Of a stretch of 64,000 bases of DNA, positions 61,301-64,000 are shown one piece after another (the first letter of the stretch is position 1; every line of letters starts with the position of its first letter). Under the pieces are notes generated by a model, which saw only the letters and a program-made list of their open reading frames with translations, made no database searches and was not told where the DNA came from. The stretch spans positions 62,158-126,157 of the forward strand of contig NZ_NDHW01000084.1 in NCBI RefSeq assembly GCF_002251945.1. Direction: 5' to 3'. The stretch is from Pseudanabaena sp. SR411. GTDB lineage: Bacteria > Cyanobacteriota > Cyanobacteriia > Pseudanabaenales > Pseudanabaenaceae. Position numbers and translations under genes: made by a program.

Positions 61301-63007
61301 GGAGTCACTCCTTCCTATCTAGTGAGTTCCAATCAACTAGAAATTAAAGTTGCTCAAGGTGCAAAACCAGGGGAAGGCGGTCAGTTACCAGGACCAAAAG
61401 TCAGCAGCTATATTGCCATGCTCCGAAACTCCAAACCAGGAGTATCGCTAATTTCGCCGCCTCCACACCATGACATCTATTCCATCGAAGACCTCGCCCA
61501 GTTGATTTATGATTTGCATCAAATCAATCCCACTGCGAAAGTATCGGTAAAACTAGTATCGGAAATTGGCATCGGCACGATCGCCGCAGGTGTGGCTAAG
61601 GCGAATGCTGACATCATCCAAATCTCTGGCTACGATGGCGGTACGGGTGCTTCACCCTTGAGTTCGATTAAGCACGCTGGCTCACCTTGGGAACTCGGTC
61701 TAGCAGAAGTGCATACGGTACTGATGGGTAACAAACTACGCGATCGCGTTCTCTTACGTGTTGATGGCGGATTTAAAACTGGTTGGGATGTGGCGATTGC
61801 TGCTCTCCTCGGTGGTGAAGAATACGGCTTTGGTACGGCGGCGATGATTGCTGAAGGTTGCATCATGGCGCGAGTTTGTCACACAAATAAGTGCCCCGTT
61901 GGTGTAACTTCGCAATTGGAGCAGTTCCGCAAGCGCTTCCCTGGAACACCTGAACATGTGGTCAACTTCCTTTACTTTGTCGCTGAAGAAGTACGTCAAA
62001 TCCTTGCTAAGCTTGGTTACAAATCCCTTAAAGAGATCATCGGACGTTCTGACCTATTGGCTCAGCGTCAAGACTTGAAGCTCGCTAAACTCAATCTCAA
62101 TCAAGTAGATTTAGGTTGTCTCATCAATTTACCTGACACTAAGAGCGATCGCAGTTGGTTAGAGCATTCTCCAACTTCCCATAGCAATGGTGCAGTTCTG
62201 GATGATGAAATCTTGGCAGATCTCGAAGTACAAAAGGCGATCGCTAATCAAACTGATTTAAGTAAAACCTATGCGATCGTTAATACTGATCGTTCAGTGC
62301 CTGCGAGAGTATCGGGAGCGATCGCGAAGCAATATGGCAATTCTGGACTGGCTAGCCACCTCAATCTCGAATTTGTGGGCGCAGCAGGTCAAAGCTTTGG
62401 CGCATTCAATATCAATGGCTTGAATCTATCCCTAGTCGGTGAAGCTAACGACTACATTGGTAAAGGGATGAATGGTGGCACGATCAGCATCAAACCAAAA
62501 CCTGATTGCACCTTCAACCCTGCGGACAATGCCATCATTGGCAACACCTGCTTATATGGTGCAACGGGTGGCTATCTGTTTGTACATGGACGTGCTGGCG
62601 AACGCTTCGGAGTGCGGAACTCTGGTGCAAAGGCAGTAGTGGAAGGAACAGGTGACCACTGCTCTGAATATATGACGGGTGGTGTAGTTGTAGTTCTAGG
62701 AACCACAGGTCGTAATGTTGGTGCTGGGATGACAGGCGGGATTGCTTACTTCCTCGATATTGATGGCAAGTTTAAAGAGCGGTTAAGCCAAGAGGTTCTC
62801 AAAGTCCAAAGGGTTTGCACCGCCGCAGGTGAGAATCAGCTAAAGGAATTGATTCAATCTAGCTATGAGCATACTGGTAGTTCTAGAGCGAAGGAAATTC
62901 TCGATAATTGGTCTAGCTATTTGCCAAAATTCTGGCAAGTTGTGCCACCTTCAGAGCAGAATAGCCCTGAAGCAACGGATGCAGTGCCTGTAGCAGCAAC
63001 TGTTTAG
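58370..63007 (+). CDS. glsF: Ferredoxin-dependent glutamate synthase
   Basis: Fd-GOGAT makes two glutamates from glutamine and 2-oxoglutarate using ferredoxin electrons. The 1545-residue protein has a 32-residue propeptide before the glutamine-amidotransferase Cys33 ([11 protein letters not shown]), the central domain, FMN-binding synthase domain ([36 protein letters not shown]), the Cys-x5-Cys-x4-Cys 3Fe-4S motif ([12 protein letters not shown]) and the C-terminal beta-helix ([19 protein letters not shown]). The C terminus runs close to the Synechocystis enzyme. ATG 58370 is preferred to a TTG 21 bases upstream. It is single, with no NADPH small subunit nearby. Confidence 0.95.
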   Translation: MEVSRVNTSQSNQSGTNNLVQGPYWLVEERDACGVGFIADKEGRASHKIVSNSLKALTCMEHRGGCSADQDSGDGAGLMTAIPWGLLQKEFTDLTIDPEHSALGMFFLPQDDDHAAKCRAITERIAAEEGLKLLRWRIVPVNPEVLGVQARENQPQIEQAIFVADADHQQLDQIERAIYITRRRIKLEVKKLAPDLPSDFYVPSLSNATVIYKGMVRSAVLDAFYADLQNPDYVSAYAIYHRRFSTNTLPKWPLAQPMRFLGHNGEINTLQGNTNWFLARQGDLTHPTWVDAKGDRLKDLLPILKPNESDSATLDHVFELLIETGHSPLEAMMILVPEAYENQPDLSDRQAIVDFYEYYSGLQEAWDGPALLAFSDGKIVGAALDRNGLRPARYMITNDGMVIVSSEAGTVDIPETDIIEKGRLGPGQTIAVDLQTHEILHNWEIKERVAKAHPYGEWIKQYRKNLEVKPFAEAPTLDEQKVLTYQTAFGYTLEDVEMVIEAMAQDGKEPVFCMGDDAPLAFLSQRPHLLYDYFKQRFAQVTNPPIDPLREGTVMSLSMFLGERANLLLATPEAANQIKVKSPVINEAELEELQSLGFASAKLDMLFPIASGANGLKEAIAKLSDAAVKAVRDGAKLLILSDRNLSAESAYIPPLLAVGAVHHRLCAEGLRMKASIIVETAQCWSTHHFACLIGYGASAICPYLALETTRQWWGKAKTQMQMQQGKINSLTITQVQDSYRKAVEGGLLKILSKMGISLLSSYSGAQIFEAIGIGEEVITNCFKGTVSRVGGVNFADIASELLSFHSQAFPELQIKKLENYGFVQYRPTGEYHMNSPEMAKALHKAVAGDGYDHYEVYRTQLQNRTPTALRDLLEFKSDRPSIPLEEVEDVSEILKRFCTGAMSLGALSREAHEVLAIAMNRVGGKSNCGEGGEDPIRYLPINDVDANGISATFPHLKGLKNGDTANSAIKQIASGRFGVTPSYLVSSNQLEIKVAQGAKPGEGGQLPGPKVSSYIAMLRNSKPGVSLISPPPHHDIYSIEDLAQLIYDLHQINPTAKVSVKLVSEIGIGTIAAGVAKANADIIQISGYDGGTGASPLSSIKHAGSPWELGLAEVHTVLMGNKLRDRVLLRVDGGFKTGWDVAIAALLGGEEYGFGTAAMIAEGCIMARVCHTNKCPVGVTSQLEQFRKRFPGTPEHVVNFLYFVAEEVRQILAKLGYKSLKEIIGRSDLLAQRQDLKLAKLNLNQVDLGCLINLPDTKSDRSWLEHSPTSHSNGAVLDDEILADLEVQKAIANQTDLSKTYAIVNTDRSVPARVSGAIAKQYGNSGLASHLNLEFVGAAGQSFGAFNINGLNLSLVGEANDYIGKGMNGGTISIKPKPDCTFNPADNAIIGNTCLYGATGGYLFVHGRAGERFGVRNSGAKAVVEGTGDHCSEYMTGGVVVVLGTTGRNVGAGMTGGIAYFLDIDGKFKERLSQEVLKVQRVCTAAGENQLKELIQSSYEHTGSSRAKEILDNWSSYLPKFWQVVPPSEQNSPEATDAVPVAATV

Positions 63008-63055
63008 AATCAACAAAAAAAGAGGGCAAATGCCCTCTTTTTTTGTTGATTCTAA
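63004..63055. terminator. Bidirectional terminator between glsF and the next gene
   Basis: The arms 63004-63028 and 63031-63055 are exact 25-base complements around AA (AAAAAAAGAGGGCA stem). It has A-runs before and T-runs after the stem, so it can end both glsF (plus) and the gene at 63076 (minus). Confidence 0.9.
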
Positions 63056-63075
63056 GAGAGTGTTGGAGAAGTATC

Positions 63076-63486
63076 CTAAGCAGGCAGATTTTTATTAACT
63101 TCTATCACAGTGATCTTGCCGTTTTCGACTACGGTATTGCCCATAATTGTGTTGTGCATTGCCTCAAACTTCGATTCTGCATCGATGGTACATTCAAAAT
63201 GCAGTGTGACATGGTAAAGCTTGCTAATTGCTTCTCCATCAGGCGATCGCTCCACGGTCAGCATATCCACATTTTGCTGTTCTTCAGCAATCTGGCGATA
63301 CTGCTCTGCTAACTTTTCTAAAGCGATCGCGATCGCGTGTTCTTGGGTTTGACCGTAGCAATTAATGGTGTTTTGGGATGGATCTGGTAATGGGTTGGAT
63401 AAGTGGCAAAGATAGTAACCGTTGTCTTCAAGGGTTACATTAATGGAAATATTTTCATTAATCAGTTTGGGACTGGTTTCAATCAT
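63076..63486 (-). CDS. Hypothetical protein
   Basis: I do not recognise this 136-residue protein. It begins MIETSPKLINENISINVTLE and looks like a mixed alpha/beta soluble domain, with a long amphipathic helix in the middle (HAIAIALEKLAEQYRQIAEE) and a C-terminal strand region (FEAMHNTIMGNTVVENGKIT). The ATG at 63486 follows a gap that holds the 3' end of an IS110 transposase; an earlier in-frame start would run into it. It might be transcribed from the IS. Confidence 0.55.
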   Translation of the reverse strand: MIETSPKLINENISINVTLEDNGYYLCHLSNPLPDPSQNTINCYGQTQEHAIAIALEKLAEQYRQIAEEQQNVDMLTVERSPDGEAISKLYHVTLHFECTIDAESKFEAMHNTIMGNTVVENGKITVIEVNKNLPA

Positions 63487-63560
63487 ATAATTTTTGCAAA
63501 TGGATATTTTGTTTTGATTGTGATAAACGAAATGTAGATACTGTCTTAAGCACCAAAAAG

Positions 63561-64000
63561 TCAAGAGGGAATTTGGACAAAATTAGGATCGAAAGAACGC
63601 TGAGACTTGAGAACACCAAAGACCTGCCGCAATAGCTTGTGCATGACAGCACCAATGACAGACATTTTGGACTTACCCTTAGCCGTAAGGCGAGCGCAGA
63701 AAGAGGCAATCGGCGAATTATAACGACGAGCGACAATCGCAGGCATAAACAAAGCTTTACGCAAACGCGAATTACCCATTTTTGACAAGCGCGGTTTGCC
63801 ATGAATCGAAGAACCAGAAGAGAACTCACGGGGAGTTAAACCAGCAAAAGCAGCTAATTGATCAGCAGTATCAAAAGCCGAAATATCACGAATTTCTGCA
63901 AGTAATACAGTTGCAGTCAGTTCCGCAATACCAGGAATAGAAGTCAACAAATCCCGTTGAGATTTCAAATGGGGATGTTGATCAAAGTGCTGACGAATCA
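63561..64000 (-). CDS. IS110-family transposase, 3' part (cut by window edge)
   Basis: The C-terminal domain of an IS110 transposase (Transposase_20): the segment STIPGIAELTATVLLAEI-like LTSIPGIAELTATVLLAEIR, FAGLTPREFSSGSSIHGKPR and SRLRKALFMPAIVARRYN are diagnostic. The frame is open to the window edge on the minus strand (upstream residues IRQHFDQHPHL), so the N-terminal DEDD part lies outside. IS110 elements lack long terminal repeats and use a bridge RNA; that RNA would lie outside or in the short region 63487-63560, where nothing could be identified. The stop is followed by 74 bases before the next start. Confidence 0.9.
   Translation of the reverse strand, partial: IRQHFDQHPHLKSQRDLLTSIPGIAELTATVLLAEIRDISAFDTADQLAAFAGLTPREFSSGSSIHGKPRLSKMGNSRLRKALFMPAIVARRYNSPIASFCARLTAKGKSKMSVIGAVMHKLLRQVFGVLKSQRSFDPNFVQIPS

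Noticed and set aside
63043..63312. An 89-codon plus-strand frame after glsF
   Set aside because: It is antisense to the small gene at 63076-63486, whose composition is more gene-like, and starts in the terminator.

Overview
The window is chromosomal DNA from a cyanobacterium. The evidence is ferredoxin-dependent glutamate synthase, the RuBisCO accumulation factor Raf1, Rcp1-type response regulators, Uma2, DUF29 and MEKHLA proteins, and very frequent HIP1 octamers (GCGATCGC). The moderate GC content and the abundance of long intergenic hairpins would fit a Pseudanabaena-like lineage, but that is an inference. No tRNA, rRNA or CRISPR array was recognised.

Layout. 1-6250: the 3' part of the spc ribosomal operon (rplN end, rplX, rplE, rpsH, rplF, rplR, rpsE, rplO, secY, adk, infA), closed by a strong terminator right after infA. 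6300-12700: an accessory block with two tiny overlapping genes, a VapBC-type toxin-antitoxin pair, a 1180-residue MmeI-like restriction-methylation enzyme riddled with in-frame repeats and carrying a DUF559 nuclease domain in its middle, a Uma2 protein and a gamma-glutamylcyclotransferase-like protein. 12859-22400: chrA, tex, a two-component pair (TPR histidine kinase plus AlbA_2 response regulator) and mnmG. 22586-25103: two small unknown membrane proteins in front of a fused ABC transporter. 25120-30700: methyltransferase, raf1, carA, a VOC protein, larB and an FTR1 permease. 31014-40407: a 2089-residue Ser/Thr kinase/histidine kinase, a membrane histidine kinase and a response regulator. 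40623-50133: a secreted HtrA-like protease, a GH57/DUF3536 hydrolase, nadC, a BASS transporter, DUF29, DUF433, an Hsp70 homologue and a MEKHLA protein. 50355-57753: ftsH, a stand-alone helicase-associated-domain protein, a solo tyrosine recombinase, two unknown membrane proteins and an EVE protein. 58370-63007: glsF. 63076-64000: an unknown protein and the 3' end of an IS110-family transposase cut by the window edge.

The most unusual content is repetitive. I see four dispersed families. Family A is a 102-106 bp two-hairpin element with ends resembling TTATACC/GGTATAA (four copies). Family B is flanked by TTACAGC-like ends and surrounds one long hairpin whose arms differ between copies; one copy lacks the hairpin. 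Family C is a 75 bp GATCC-bounded palindrome (two copies). Family D is a GC-rich palindrome (core CCCCTCCTTGAAAGGAGGGG) that occurs only inside the restriction-methylation gene, in frame, at three sites; at one site it brackets a complete DUF559 nuclease domain. The D repeats plus the embedded nuclease are the best candidate for an undescribed mobile system: a nuclease-carrying insertion that spreads in frame inside a host gene. Many further intergenic hairpins share a loop containing AAGC/GCTT but have private arms; two of them lie between divergent genes, where they cannot serve as terminators of the flanking coding genes.
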